Assembly: GCF_947500795.1 (NCBI RefSeq)
Contig: NZ_CANMTE010000001.1
Coordinates: forward strand, 806,001 to 870,000
Length of the DNA: 64,000 nucleotides
Source: an uncultured Gelidibacter sp.
GTDB taxonomy: Bacteria; Bacteroidota; Bacteroidia; Flavobacteriales; Flavobacteriaceae
Reading direction: 5' to 3'
Both the position numbers and the translations under genes were made by a program. Every line of letters starts with the position of its first letter. Within the stretch, counting starts at the first letter, position 1. The notes beneath the pieces were generated by a model. It saw only the letters and a list, made by a program, of their open reading frames with translations, was not told where the DNA came from and did no database searches. Positions 47,852 through 56,527 of the stretch are shown one piece after another.

Positions 47852-48631
47852 ATGACAAAACAAATCTTCCTCTTGATTCTGACTTTCATTAGCATTAACG
47901 TGACAGCACAGAACGCCGATGCATTGAATGATCAGGCAAAACAATTGATAGAACAGCAGAAATTTGAAGAAGCTATTCCTATTTTAAAACAAGCAGCGGA
48001 ATTAGGTAATGCAGAATCACAATATAATTTAGGCTACTCCTATCGTGCTGGAACTGGAATTGACCAAGATATCGAAAAAGGCATTTATTGGTTTGCTAAA
48101 TCGGCGGAACAAGGTTTTAATGATGGGCTTTATCAAATGATGATGGCTTATGGCAATGGAGATGGTATTGCGCAAGACTACACCAAAGCTTTTGAATTTG
48201 GTTTAAAATGCGCTGAAAACGGAGACGGAACTTGCATGTGGAATGTTATTAATTGCTATTATTCTGGCATGGGCGTTGAGAAAAACATGGATAAAATGCT
48301 CGAATGGGCAACGCGTCTTGGAACACTTGAGAATCCAGAAGATTTGACTAAAAGTGGTTATATAACATCCGTTAGGCTACAACTTGCATATATGTATAGA
48401 GATGGTTCTGAACTGGAAAAAGACCTATTTAAGAGTTATCAGTGGTTTTTAATTTACAATGAATTCAAAAAGGACTTCTCGTATATGCAACAGCAACAAA
48501 TTGTAAAGGAAATTGAAGCGTTAGAAACTCAATTGACTTCTGGTCAAATAGCTAACGGACAGCAAGACGCTGAAAAACTACTGGGCAGACCGTTAGTAAA
48601 TATAGAAAATCTGTATAAAGCAGAATTATAA
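47852..48631 (+). CDS. Exported SEL1/TPR repeat protein
   Basis: This 259-residue protein has a signal peptide ending in VTAQ. It has an initial TPR (AKQLIEQQKFEEAIPILKQAAELGNAE) followed by SEL1 repeats (AQYNLGYSYRAGTGIDQDIEKGIYWFAKSAEQG, YGNGDGIAQDYTKAFEFGLKCAENG). Such repeats mediate protein-protein contacts. It lies 28 bp after the PH-like gene. Partner unknown. Confidence 0.85.
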   Translation: MTKQIFLLILTFISINVTAQNADALNDQAKQLIEQQKFEEAIPILKQAAELGNAESQYNLGYSYRAGTGIDQDIEKGIYWFAKSAEQGFNDGLYQMMMAYGNGDGIAQDYTKAFEFGLKCAENGDGTCMWNVINCYYSGMGVEKNMDKMLEWATRLGTLENPEDLTKSGYITSVRLQLAYMYRDGSELEKDLFKSYQWFLIYNEFKKDFSYMQQQQIVKEIEALETQLTSGQIANGQQDAEKLLGRPLVNIENLYKAEL

Positions 48632-48678
48632 AATTTGTAATTATTATATTAACTCATTCAATATCAAAACATAACAAC

Positions 48679-49222
48679 ATGCAACAAATAATTATAATTC
48701 TCACAATTATGTTCAAATGCAGTTTTGGCACAAAGGATTGCGATTGATGGTATTGACAAGTTTACCGACAATTCTATATTTAAGGTTGATGCATCAAAAA
48801 GTGGAAATTGGAAAGCATCCGATAAAATCGTCAAAGGGCTTTATAACAACATTTTCCTTTCAACCAAATTAGTTTCAAACCAAAGTAAAATTTCAGCTTT
48901 AACTAACTTAAATTTTCAGCTTGGCACAGCTGTTTGTAGAAATCCAAACGAGGGGAAAATTATAATATTATTTACCGATAACAGCAAATTGACCTTAGAA
49001 CAAGCTTCGGATATTAAATGTGATGACAACCTCGATATTGAATATTATTTGGGTAAATCCTTATCTGACATCGAAGAAACTTTATTTAATTTATCAAATA
49101 AAGACATGGACAGTTTTAGAGTATATTTTGCAAAAGGATATAAAGATTTCGCAGTATTAGAAAATAAAAGACAGATAATAAAAGATAATTATAAATTGAT
49201 TTTTGAACGATCAAAAATTTAA
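48679..49222 (+). pseudogene. Secreted hypothetical protein gene with a one-base frameshift
   Basis: ATG at 48679 begins a signal peptide (MQQIIIILTIMFKCSF) that runs out of frame after 15 codons. The downstream frame from 48725 continues as AQRIAIDGIDKFTD for 165 codons. Removing one G of the GG at 48727-48728 joins them into a single 180-residue protein with the usual SFAQ signal-peptidase site. So the gene carries one extra base: either a true inactivating mutation or a sequencing error. No family is recognised; residues about 60-110 form beta strands. Confidence 0.75.
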
Positions 49223-49324
49223 ACAAATCGCATTTTACATCGGCCATAATTAATCACCAATGTTTCTTTAATCGCAACTCTACTCTAATCAAATGTTGCT
49301 TATTTGAAAACATGACAAATCCTT

Positions 49325-49879
49325 CTACATATTCAGATAAATGTAAACTTCAGTCGCCCCCAATCCATATTTTTGAAAATCGGCAGCATAAAATTTGACG
49401 TTATCATAGCGTCTAAATAGTGTTTCCAGCTCCATTTTAAGCACGCCCTCGCCTACACCATGAATAAATACTACTTTCTGAATGCGTTTTTTAATGGCAA
49501 ATTCCAATTTGCGTTCGGCCGTAGTCAATTGCAGCATCAACATATCATAGTTTGATAAATGACGCTCGTTTTCAGTGAGATTATGAATATGTAAATCCAC
49601 CTCCATCGTAGGCTGGCTGCGTTCCTTAGGTTTTACCCTTACAGATTTTCGCTTTGCATTTTGCTCTTTCTCTGATAGTACTTCTTGGAAAGAATGTTCA
49701 GAAAAAATGCACGATTTCAACGTATCCTTTTCCGCCATCTTCAGCAATTCATGCGCTTGATAATCCATCAAAAAACCATCTACCGTATCAATGAAAATCG
49801 TTGTTCCATCAATTTTTGAGATTGTTCCAGAAATGGCCTCATCCAAAACCGTTACCTTATCGCCTACTTTGAAATTCAT
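49325..49879 (-). CDS. Smr-domain protein
   Basis: This 184-residue protein has a short N-terminal beta barrel (about 1-45: KVGDKVTVLDEAISGTISKIDGTTIFIDTVDG, a Tudor/KOW-like fold), a basic linker and a C-terminal Smr domain (about 92-182) with DLHIHNL and the HGVGEGVLK motif. Smr domains are nucleases or RNA-binding domains related to the MutS2 C-terminus. The mixture without MutS core makes it a stand-alone Smr protein. It overlaps the next small membrane gene by 4 bp. Confidence 0.85.
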   Translation of the reverse strand: MNFKVGDKVTVLDEAISGTISKIDGTTIFIDTVDGFLMDYQAHELLKMAEKDTLKSCIFSEHSFQEVLSEKEQNAKRKSVRVKPKERSQPTMEVDLHIHNLTENERHLSNYDMLMLQLTTAERKLEFAIKKRIQKVVFIHGVGEGVLKMELETLFRRYDNVKFYAADFQKYGLGATEVYIYLNM

Positions 49880-50079
49880 GAGTTCTCATTAGTGTCAGAA
49901 GAAGATTCTTGATCGTTCTTACTAGGAATATTTTTTGAAATGCGATACACACCAATCATTAAAATAACGATGCCTCCAATAAGGATATATTGATTCTGCT
50001 CCGTTCCTGCCTTGGCATAAATAGCCACAATTCCGCCAATAATAATGAGTAAAACACTGATAATCCGGGACGTATTCAT
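49876..50079 (-). CDS. Small two-helix membrane protein
   Basis: The 67 residues include two hydrophobic helices (about 5-22 and 30-46) and a charged, Ser-rich tail (DQESSSDTNENS). It starts just upstream of and overlaps the Smr gene by 4 bp (ATGA), so the two are translationally coupled. No family recognised. Confidence 0.65.
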   Translation of the reverse strand: MNTSRIISVLLIIIGGIVAIYAKAGTEQNQYILIGGIVILMIGVYRISKNIPSKNDQESSSDTNENS

Positions 50080-50192
50080 AAGTTTTGTAGTTTATTCTTA
50101 GACGACGAAATTACACATTTAGTTCTAAAATATTCCGTTGTTGCATACAAATCTAATCTTAAAAATTCCGAGAATCACTTGCTATCTTTTTA

Positions 50193-50200
50193 TACATTTG
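50193..50200 (+). promoter_or_regulatory. Possible -7 box next to the DUF2752 start
   Basis: TACATTTG matches TAnnTTTG but lies only 3 bp before the ATG at 50204. It would give a leaderless transcript if real. No -33 element. Confidence 0.3.
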
Positions 50201-50203
50201 CGT

Positions 50204-50503
50204 ATGACGTTGATCAATTTTATTAAGCCTGAAAATTATATGCTGCCGTGTTTAAACAAGCAACTATTTGGCTTGGAGTGTTTGGGCTGTGGCATTCAAC
50301 GTGCTTCACTCTTAGTTTTTAAAGGCGAATTTGTACTGGCTTTTAAAACGTATCCTGCTATTTACACCCTTATTTTATTGGCGCTTTTCCTTATATTTAA
50401 CCTGTTTATCAGATTCAAGTATGATTACGGCATCAAAATAGGCTTAATCAGTCTCAACGTGATCATCATTGTCGTCAGTTTTCTAATTAAAATAATCAAC
50501 TAA
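50204..50503 (+). CDS. DUF2752 membrane protein
   Basis: From ATG 50204 (MTLINFIKPENYMLPC) it has 99 residues; the frame continues upstream without family likeness. A Cys-rich stretch LPCLNKQLFGLECLGCGIQRA carries the CxxCG motif that defines DUF2752. It is followed by two transmembrane helices (about 45-65 and 70-95). The gene directly downstream (10 bp) encodes a CCC-motif membrane protein. Function unknown. Confidence 0.85.
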   Translation: MTLINFIKPENYMLPCLNKQLFGLECLGCGIQRASLLVFKGEFVLAFKTYPAIYTLILLALFLIFNLFIRFKYDYGIKIGLISLNVIIIVVSFLIKIIN

Positions 50504-50513
50504 AACCAATCAC

Positions 50514-50849
50514 ATGGAAAAACAACAATTACCAAATTCAACGCTCATTCTAGTCTTCGGTATCATTTCAATTGTCACCTGTTGCTGTTATGGCGTTATC
50601 GGTTTGCCATTAGGCATCATCGCGTTAGTAATGGCTAACAAAGCGACTGCTCTTTATGCATCAAACCCTGAGTTGTATACAGGATTTCAGAATGTTAAAA
50701 CAGGTAAAATACTTGCTATTATTGGTATTGTATTAAACTCGATTTTCCTGCTTTATGTGATTTATATGTTTGCAACCTTAGGAAGTGAAGGCATTCAACA
50801 AATGTCAGAGGAATTGATGAGAGGGATGAATGAAGGAATGGAACAATAA
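50514..50849 (+). CDS. CCC-motif membrane protein (dispanin-like)
   Basis: This 111-residue protein has two transmembrane helices. The first helix contains the CCC triad (SIVTCCCYGVIGLPLGIIALVMANKA, residues about 20-45), the hallmark of a small flavobacterial family resembling CD225/dispanin proteins. The loop has NVKTGKILAIIGIVLN. It probably acts in the inner membrane; the Cys triad may be lipidated or metal-binding, which is speculative. Confidence 0.82.
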   Translation: MEKQQLPNSTLILVFGIISIVTCCCYGVIGLPLGIIALVMANKATALYASNPELYTGFQNVKTGKILAIIGIVLNSIFLLYVIYMFATLGSEGIQQMSEELMRGMNEGMEQ

Positions 50850-50870
50850 ACAAACACATTTTAAATATCA

Positions 50871-50897
50871 AAAAAGCGGCTTAAAGGCCGCTTTTTT
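50871..50897 (+). terminator. Bidirectional terminator after the CCC-motif gene
   Basis: Stem AAAAAGCGGC / GCCGCTTTTT (50871-50880 with 50887-50896) with a 6-nt loop lies between convergent genes. Confidence 0.9.
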
Positions 50898-50940
50898 ATT
50901 TCATATCATCTGAAAAAATAATCTTATTGATAATTTACAA

Positions 50941-51390
50941 CTACATCAGTCCTGTAAATAGGGCTCCTACAAAAATCAAAATGTATAAACTGATAATGGC
51001 AATAATGAAAATGCCTAAATACTTATAATGCGATTTTAAGTTTGAAAATGCTGCCGTTAAATCGTCGGTATTGTTGGTGGCTAAAGCACTCTTCATCTTT
51101 CGTGAAAAATTGAAAAGATAAAGCACAGGGAAAAAGTAAACAAAAGCCATAACCACATAAATAAGTCCAAAATAAGACATATTCATACCCATGGACTCAT
51201 AAGGATTTCCACCAGGCATTAAGCCCATGACCACGCTAAAAAACGCGCCAAAAAGAACCATTAACCCGATTCCTATAAATCCTAAAATTGATAGAAAATA
51301 AGTCCAACTAGAGGTTTCTTTTAAAAACCCCACTACTGCTGGTGGCAAATTCAGTTCAAAATTATCAAAAGCCGATTTTTCTTCTATCAT
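50941..51390 (-). CDS. DUF5362-like membrane protein
   Basis: This 149-residue protein has three to four transmembrane helices and a cytoplasmic amphipathic segment (FSRKMKSALATNNTDDLTAAFSNLKSHYKYLG). It resembles the DUF5362 family. Its ATG overlaps the rocD stop codon (TAATG), so it is translationally coupled to rocD. Function unknown. Confidence 0.7.
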   Translation of the reverse strand: MIEEKSAFDNFELNLPPAVVGFLKETSSWTYFLSILGFIGIGLMVLFGAFFSVVMGLMPGGNPYESMGMNMSYFGLIYVVMAFVYFFPVLYLFNFSRKMKSALATNNTDDLTAAFSNLKSHYKYLGIFIIAIISLYILIFVGALFTGLM

Positions 51391-52640
51391 TATGAATTAG
51401 GTTCAAATTGTTTTAAAGTTTTGATAATGATGCGCACACAGTCTAACAACTGTTCTTCATTAATTACCAAAGGTGGCGCAAAACGAATGATGTTACCATG
51501 TGTAGGTTTTGCTAATAGTCCATTATCACGCAATGCCAAACAAATGTTCCAAGCGGTCTCGCCATCTTCACTATCATTAATTACAATAGCGTTAAGCAAA
51601 CCTTTACCACGAACTAATTTTGTAATGGCACTCGTTTCAATGAATTTATCCAACTCACTTCTAAAAAGTTGACCTAATTTTTCAGCGTTATCAGCTAAAT
51701 TTTCTTCTTCAACAACTTCCAATGCCGCCATTGCAACTGCAGCTGCCACAGGATTTCCGCCGAATGTACTACCGTGGTTTCCTGGTTGAATGACGTTCAT
51801 AATTGCATCATTCGCCAACACAGCACTTACCGGGTAAGCTCCACCACTTAAGGCTTTACCTAAGATTAAAATATCTGGCTTCACATTTTCATGGTCAACG
51901 GCCAAAAGTTTACCAGTTCTTGCAATTCCGGTTTGGACTTCATCAGCAATAAACAACACGTTATATTGTTCACATAAGGCTTTGGCTTTTGAAAGATAAT
52001 TTTCACTTGGCACATAAACACCAGCTTCACCTTGAATTGGTTCCACTAAAAACCCTGCAATATTTGGATTTGACTTTAATGTCGCTTCCAATTCCTGCAG
52101 ATTATCGTACTCAATTTTAATAAATCCTTCAGTAAAAGGTCCAAAATGCTCACGCGCTACAGGATCATTTGAAAATGAAATGATCGTCGTTGTACGCCCA
52201 TGGAAATTGTTCTTACAAACAATAATTTCAGCTTGGTGGTTGGCAATACCTTTCACTTCATATGCCCATTTTCTACAGATTTTAAGTGCTGTTTCTACAG
52301 CCTCGGCACCTGTATTCATCGGCAACACCTTGTCAAAACCAAAATATTTGGCCGCGTAGGCTTCATACTTGCCCAACATATCATTGTGAAACGCACGAGA
52401 CGTTAAGGTTAAGGTTTTTGCTTGTTCAACCATAGCATTGACAATTTTCGGATGACAATGTCCTTGGTTGACAGCAGAATAGGCAGAAAGAAAATCATAA
52501 TATTTTTTTCCTTCAACATCCCAAACATACACACCTTCTCCTTTACTCAATACTACAGGTAACGGATGGTAATTGTGTGCACCATACTTGTTTTCTAAAT
52601 CTATCGCTTGTTGCGAAGTTAATTGGTCTAAAACAGCCAT
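51390..52640 (-). CDS. rocD: Ornithine--oxo-acid transaminase
   Basis: It converts ornithine and 2-oxoglutarate to glutamate semialdehyde and glutamate, linking arginine use to proline. The 416 residues match class III aminotransferases: [44 protein letters not shown], and the PLP Lys in [16 protein letters not shown]. Its length is typical of OAT. It is the first gene of a two-gene unit. Confidence 0.95.
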   Translation of the reverse strand: MAVLDQLTSQQAIDLENKYGAHNYHPLPVVLSKGEGVYVWDVEGKKYYDFLSAYSAVNQGHCHPKIVNAMVEQAKTLTLTSRAFHNDMLGKYEAYAAKYFGFDKVLPMNTGAEAVETALKICRKWAYEVKGIANHQAEIIVCKNNFHGRTTTIISFSNDPVAREHFGPFTEGFIKIEYDNLQELEATLKSNPNIAGFLVEPIQGEAGVYVPSENYLSKAKALCEQYNVLFIADEVQTGIARTGKLLAVDHENVKPDILILGKALSGGAYPVSAVLANDAIMNVIQPGNHGSTFGGNPVAAAVAMAALEVVEEENLADNAEKLGQLFRSELDKFIETSAITKLVRGKGLLNAIVINDSEDGETAWNICLALRDNGLLAKPTHGNIIRFAPPLVINEEQLLDCVRIIIKTLKQFEPNS

Positions 52641-53080
52641 TTTTAATAAGAATTTAAGGTTTAATGTCTAAAAAGACACTGTTTAACCACTTTTGAAGAG
52701 GTAAACATTAATAATTAAATCTCGCTAAGCGAGGAAAATAACCATTCCTACTGTACCTTTATTCTTTCGATATCCCGATAGTTATCGGGACGAAAAAGCA
52801 GCGTGGGAGAGAAATCATCCCTAGGGCCTGCAAATTATGAAATTATTAAACCTCTAGAAAATTTTTAGCGCTGTTTTAAGGCTTCGTTTTCTAACTTTAT
52901 TGTGTCAACTGACTAAAGCAGTATAATTAAAGGGTTTCATTAGCAAAAAAGATAGCGCAGCACAACGTCACATAACTCGTTTAGGACTACAAATCACTTT
53001 AAAAAAGTGGCTTGAAGTGACCTTACTCATTTAAATGTGAATTGTTGACATCATTTCCTTGATAAAATGACAAATTGTAA
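52641..53080. other. Intergenic region between rocD and rlmD
   Basis: 440 bp without a gene. It holds two small palindromes: CTCGC-TAA-GCGAG (52721-52733) and TCCCGATAGTTATCGGGA (52773-52790). The second, with 8-bp arms and a 2-bp centre, is a kind of short palindrome scattered through flavobacterial intergenic DNA. Nothing else is supported. Confidence 0.5.
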
Positions 53081-53112
53081 TTCGTAAATCGCAATTGGTT
53101 TCACTATTTTTG
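53081..53112 (+). promoter_or_regulatory. Promoter of rlmD
   Basis: TTCG (53081-53084, one change from TTTG), 20 bp, TATTTTTG (53105-53112). The start codon is 4 bp further on, so the leader is very short or absent. Confidence 0.5.
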
Positions 53113-53116
53113 CCGC

Positions 53117-54526
53117 ATGGGAAGACGAAATAAAAAACAAATCTTTGAAAATGTCCTAGTAGTTGATGCTGGTGCAAAAGGAAAATCAGTGGCAAAATCG
53201 CCAGAAGGTGCTGTCATTTTTATGCAAAATGTAGTTCCGGGTGATGTTGTTGATGTAGAAACTTTTAAAAAGCGCAAGTCTTATTACGAAGGGAAAGCTA
53301 TAAAATTTCACGAATATTCTGATAAACGTACCGAACCAAGATGTCAGCATTTTGGCGTTTGCGGCGGTTGCAAGTGGCAGGATATGGCTTATGAACACCA
53401 ATTGTTCTACAAGCAAAAAGAAGTTGAAGAAAACCTAAAACGTATTGGGCATTTGGAACTTCCTCCAATCACACCAATTTTAGGTTCAGCCAAAGATTAT
53501 TTTTATAGAAATAAGATGGAATTTTCATTTAGTGATAGCCGTTGGTTAACATTAGAAGAAATTAATTCTGATGAGAATTTTGGCGATAAAAATGCGCTCG
53601 GGTTCCATATTCCGGGAATGTGGGATAAAATTCTAGACATCGAAAAATGTTGGTTGCAAGAAGATCCTTCTAATGCTATTAGAAATTCTGTGAAGGAATT
53701 TGCTGTGAAACACGGCATGGAATTCTATAATACCCGCAACCAAACCGGATTTTTAAGAACGATGATGCTCCGCACCTCTTCTACTGGTGATATTATGGTG
53801 CTTTTCCAATTTTTTAAAGAAGATAAGGCCAACCGTGAGTTGCTATTGAATTATATTGGCGATAAATTCCCAGAAATTACTTCGCTACAATATGTAATTA
53901 ATGGAAAAGGAAACGATACCATTTATGATCAAGAAGTGATTTGCTATAAAGGTGAAGATCATATTTTTGAGGAAATGGAAGGTTTGAAATTCAAGATTAA
54001 TGCGAAATCCTTTTACCAGACCAATTCTGATCAAGCCTATGAGCTTTACAAAATAACACGTGACTTTGCCGATTTAAAAGGTGATGAACTTGTTTATGAT
54101 TTATACACCGGCACAGGAACCATTGCGCAATTTGTCGCTAAAAACGCTAAAAAAGTAGTTGGCGTTGAAGCGGTTGCTGATGCTATTTCCGCTGCGAAAG
54201 AAAACGCACAATTAAACGGCATTGACAACGTTGAGTTTTATGTTGGCGATATGAAAAATGTGTTTAATGCTGATTTCATCAGTCAACATGGTCATCCAGA
54301 TGTGATTATTACAGATCCACCAAGAGACGGAATGCATAAAGATGTGGTACAACAAATCTTAAACATTGCGCCATCAAAAGTGGTTTACGTAAGTTGTAAC
54401 AGTGCTACACAAGCAAGAGATTTGGAGCTTATGGATGCCATGTACAAAGTGACCAAAGTGCAACCTGTTGACATGTTTCCACAAACACATCACGTAGAAA
54501 ATGTTGTACTTTTGGAAAAAAGATAA
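53117..54526 (+). CDS. rlmD: 23S rRNA (uracil-C5)-methyltransferase, RlmD/TrmA family
   Basis: It methylates C5 of a uridine (U1939 in E. coli) in 23S rRNA using SAM. The 469 residues have an N-terminal TRAM domain (about 8-65), a Cys-rich Fe-S region (CQHFGVCGGCKW, about 75-90), the SAM fold with LYTGTGTIAQFVA and the catalytic Cys in VSCNSATQARDL. Length fits the family. DUF6452 and DUF6048 genes follow it. Confidence 0.92.
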   Translation: MGRRNKKQIFENVLVVDAGAKGKSVAKSPEGAVIFMQNVVPGDVVDVETFKKRKSYYEGKAIKFHEYSDKRTEPRCQHFGVCGGCKWQDMAYEHQLFYKQKEVEENLKRIGHLELPPITPILGSAKDYFYRNKMEFSFSDSRWLTLEEINSDENFGDKNALGFHIPGMWDKILDIEKCWLQEDPSNAIRNSVKEFAVKHGMEFYNTRNQTGFLRTMMLRTSSTGDIMVLFQFFKEDKANRELLLNYIGDKFPEITSLQYVINGKGNDTIYDQEVICYKGEDHIFEEMEGLKFKINAKSFYQTNSDQAYELYKITRDFADLKGDELVYDLYTGTGTIAQFVAKNAKKVVGVEAVADAISAAKENAQLNGIDNVEFYVGDMKNVFNADFISQHGHPDVIITDPPRDGMHKDVVQQILNIAPSKVVYVSCNSATQARDLELMDAMYKVTKVQPVDMFPQTHHVENVVLLEKR

Positions 54527-54537
54527 GAAGCGTTACG

Positions 54538-54579
54538 ATTTATGATTGTTGAATGATGATTGTTGATTGTTGATTCACA
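54538..54579 (+). repeat. Degenerate heptanucleotide array after rlmD
   Basis: Six consecutive 7-bp units begin 11 bp after the rlmD stop: ATTTATG, ATTGTTG, AATGATG, ATTGTTG, ATTGTTG, ATTCACA. Confidence 0.7.
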
Positions 54580-54621
54580 TTTTATTGAAATACCACTGAT
54601 TTAATAGAAAATTACGAACAC

Positions 54622-55158
54622 TTGAAACAGAACACCTTCTATAAGTACACAAAAATTATATTTTCGTTCGTCATGATTGCCAGTCTTTGGAGTTGTGAGC
54701 GTGATGATATTTGTGCTGCTGCAACCCCTACGACTCCTCATTTAATTATCAATTTCTATAATATCAATGATAGAACAGAGGCTAAAACCGTAAGGCGGAT
54801 GAGTGTTCATGAAGAAAACAGTTCTAAATATATCGTCTTTGATAAAACGTTAGACAAACTTGTATTACCGCTAAGAATTGATGCTTTGGATAATACAAAC
54901 ACCACACGATTTGTAATAGAAAGAGATATTGATTACGCTACGGATGAAGATCCTAACACGATTTCCAATATAGACATCCTCGAAATTAATTACACGCCAG
55001 AACTCATCTACGTGTCCCGCGCTTGCGGTTACAAAAGTATTTTTAACAACGTTGACGCCAATCGCGAAGCTGATGGAAGCAACTGGATTATTGATGTTGA
55101 AGTTATAAACACCACCATAAACAATGAAGATGCAGCGCATATCAATATTTATCATTAG
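54622..55158 (+). CDS. DUF6452 lipoprotein
   Basis: This 178-residue protein starts with TTG; the signal peptide (YKYTKIIFSFVMIASLWSC, lipobox Cys25) supports that start, since the next ATG would cut it. CERDDICAAATPTTPHLIINFYN after the lipobox matches DUF6452. It overlaps the next gene by 35 bp. Function unknown; the two families co-occur downstream of rlmD in Flavobacteria. Confidence 0.82.
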   Translation: MKQNTFYKYTKIIFSFVMIASLWSCERDDICAAATPTTPHLIINFYNINDRTEAKTVRRMSVHEENSSKYIVFDKTLDKLVLPLRIDALDNTNTTRFVIERDIDYATDEDPNTISNIDILEINYTPELIYVSRACGYKSIFNNVDANREADGSNWIIDVEVINTTINNEDAAHINIYH

Positions 55159-55861
55159 CCTGATTTTTTTGATGGTGTTGCCCCTAACATCATTCGCTCA
55201 GGAAGAAAATAACACTAACGATACCATTGTTGTCAAACAAAAATATGGTTTGCGTTTGGGTGGTGATATTGGCAAATTGGCAAGATCATTTATTGACGAC
55301 GACTATACCGGATTTGAAATTGGCGCCGATTATAGACTTACTCGAAAATTATACCTTGCAGGCGAATTAGGTTCTGAAGAAAATACCGTTAGAAATGACT
55401 ATTTGGATGTTACTGCAAAAGGCAGCTACTTTAAAGCTGGTGTAGATTATAACCTTTACAAAAACTGGTTAGATATGGAAAACCTTATCTATACAGGATT
55501 GCGAGTTGGCGCGAGCACATTCAGCCAAAATTTGAACAGTTTTACCGTTTACACAACAGACCAATATTACGACACGCCGTTTACGTCTTCAGATTTACAA
55601 GAATACAAAGGCTTGTCAGCCATTTGGGTTGAAATGGTAATTGGCGCCAAAGCCGAGCTCGTAACCAATCTTTTTATTGGTGTTAATGTGCAAGTTAAAG
55701 GTATGATCACTCAAGATCAGCCTACAAATTTTGAAAACTTATATGTACCTGGTTTTAATCGAACGTTTGATAGTGGCCGATTTGGCTTCGGATTCGGTTA
55801 TAATCTATCGTATTTGATTCCTATCTACAAGAAAGACAAGAAGATCTCCATCACCGATTAA
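55124..55861 (+). CDS. DUF6048 outer-membrane barrel protein
   Basis: This 245-residue protein has a signal peptide ending in SFAQ. RLGGDIGKLARSFIDDDYTGFEIGADYRLTRKLYLAGELG and SLNSFTVYTTDQYYDTPF-like strands suggest a beta barrel (DUF6048). It starts within the last 35 bp of the DUF6452 gene in another frame (ATG at 55124 or 55130), so translation is coupled. Function unknown. Confidence 0.82.
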   Translation: MKMQRISIFIISLIFLMVLPLTSFAQEENNTNDTIVVKQKYGLRLGGDIGKLARSFIDDDYTGFEIGADYRLTRKLYLAGELGSEENTVRNDYLDVTAKGSYFKAGVDYNLYKNWLDMENLIYTGLRVGASTFSQNLNSFTVYTTDQYYDTPFTSSDLQEYKGLSAIWVEMVIGAKAELVTNLFIGVNVQVKGMITQDQPTNFENLYVPGFNRTFDSGRFGFGFGYNLSYLIPIYKKDKKISITD

Positions 55862-55937
55862 TTCCTTAGTAATACATCTATTTTTTGCTCCGTTAGTTTA
55901 AGAATTTTGCTTAACTTTTGCGTATAATTACTTACGT

Positions 55938-56462
55938 ATGCATAAAGATAAGATTGCCGATTTATTGGAGAAAAATTACCATTCCCTTCTGAATTGGCTA
56001 GAAGAGCAAGAAGATGAGAAATGGATACAAGGTCCTGAAGGCAAATGGACTACAGGTCAGCAAGCTTTACATTTATTAAAAAGCATCAAACCGTTGAATG
56101 ATGTTTTAAGCATGCCTCGCTTTTGGTTCAAATATGCCTTCGGTACAAATAAATACGAGTTACAGGACTATGACACAGTGGTAAATCGCTATCTCGACCA
56201 ATTGGAAGCGTTAAAAACGAGTCCAGGAAAGGCCTCCAAGAAACTCAGGGTCCCGAAAATTAAAGATAAAAACTATATTTTGACGCGGTTGCAGGTGGAA
56301 AGCAAAAAGTTGCAGTACAAAATCCGACGCATCTCAGATAAAAATTTAGATACTTTGGTGCTTCCCCACCCTATTATGGGTAAAATGGCAATTAGAGAAA
56401 TCTTGATGTTGAATGCTTATCATGTAGAACATCACTTAAAGCAACTTCAACAGAAGTATTGA
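55938..56462 (+). CDS. DinB family protein
   Basis: This 174-residue four-helix-bundle protein has QQALHLLKSIKPLNDVL near the N terminus and LMLNAYHVEHHLKQLQQKY at the end. The His residues needed for the DinB metal triad are visible in GQQALHLL and YHVEHH. The reaction is unknown; family members include thiol-dependent transferases and metal-binding stress proteins. Confidence 0.82.
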   Translation: MHKDKIADLLEKNYHSLLNWLEEQEDEKWIQGPEGKWTTGQQALHLLKSIKPLNDVLSMPRFWFKYAFGTNKYELQDYDTVVNRYLDQLEALKTSPGKASKKLRVPKIKDKNYILTRLQVESKKLQYKIRRISDKNLDTLVLPHPIMGKMAIREILMLNAYHVEHHLKQLQQKY

Positions 56463-56493
56463 AGTTGCCATTAATGATAAGTATTGAAATCTC

Positions 56494-56527
56494 AAATTGT
56501 AGTTGAAAAAGTTCTAAACTACAATTT
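56494..56527. terminator. Perfect inverted repeat between convergent genes
   Basis: AAATTGTAGTT / AACTACAATTT (56494-56504 with 56517-56527), 11-bp perfect arms and a 12-nt loop, between the DinB gene and the convergent rlmL-like gene, whose stop codon overlaps it. There is no T run, so it may be a weak terminator or an mRNA-end stabiliser. Confidence 0.5.
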
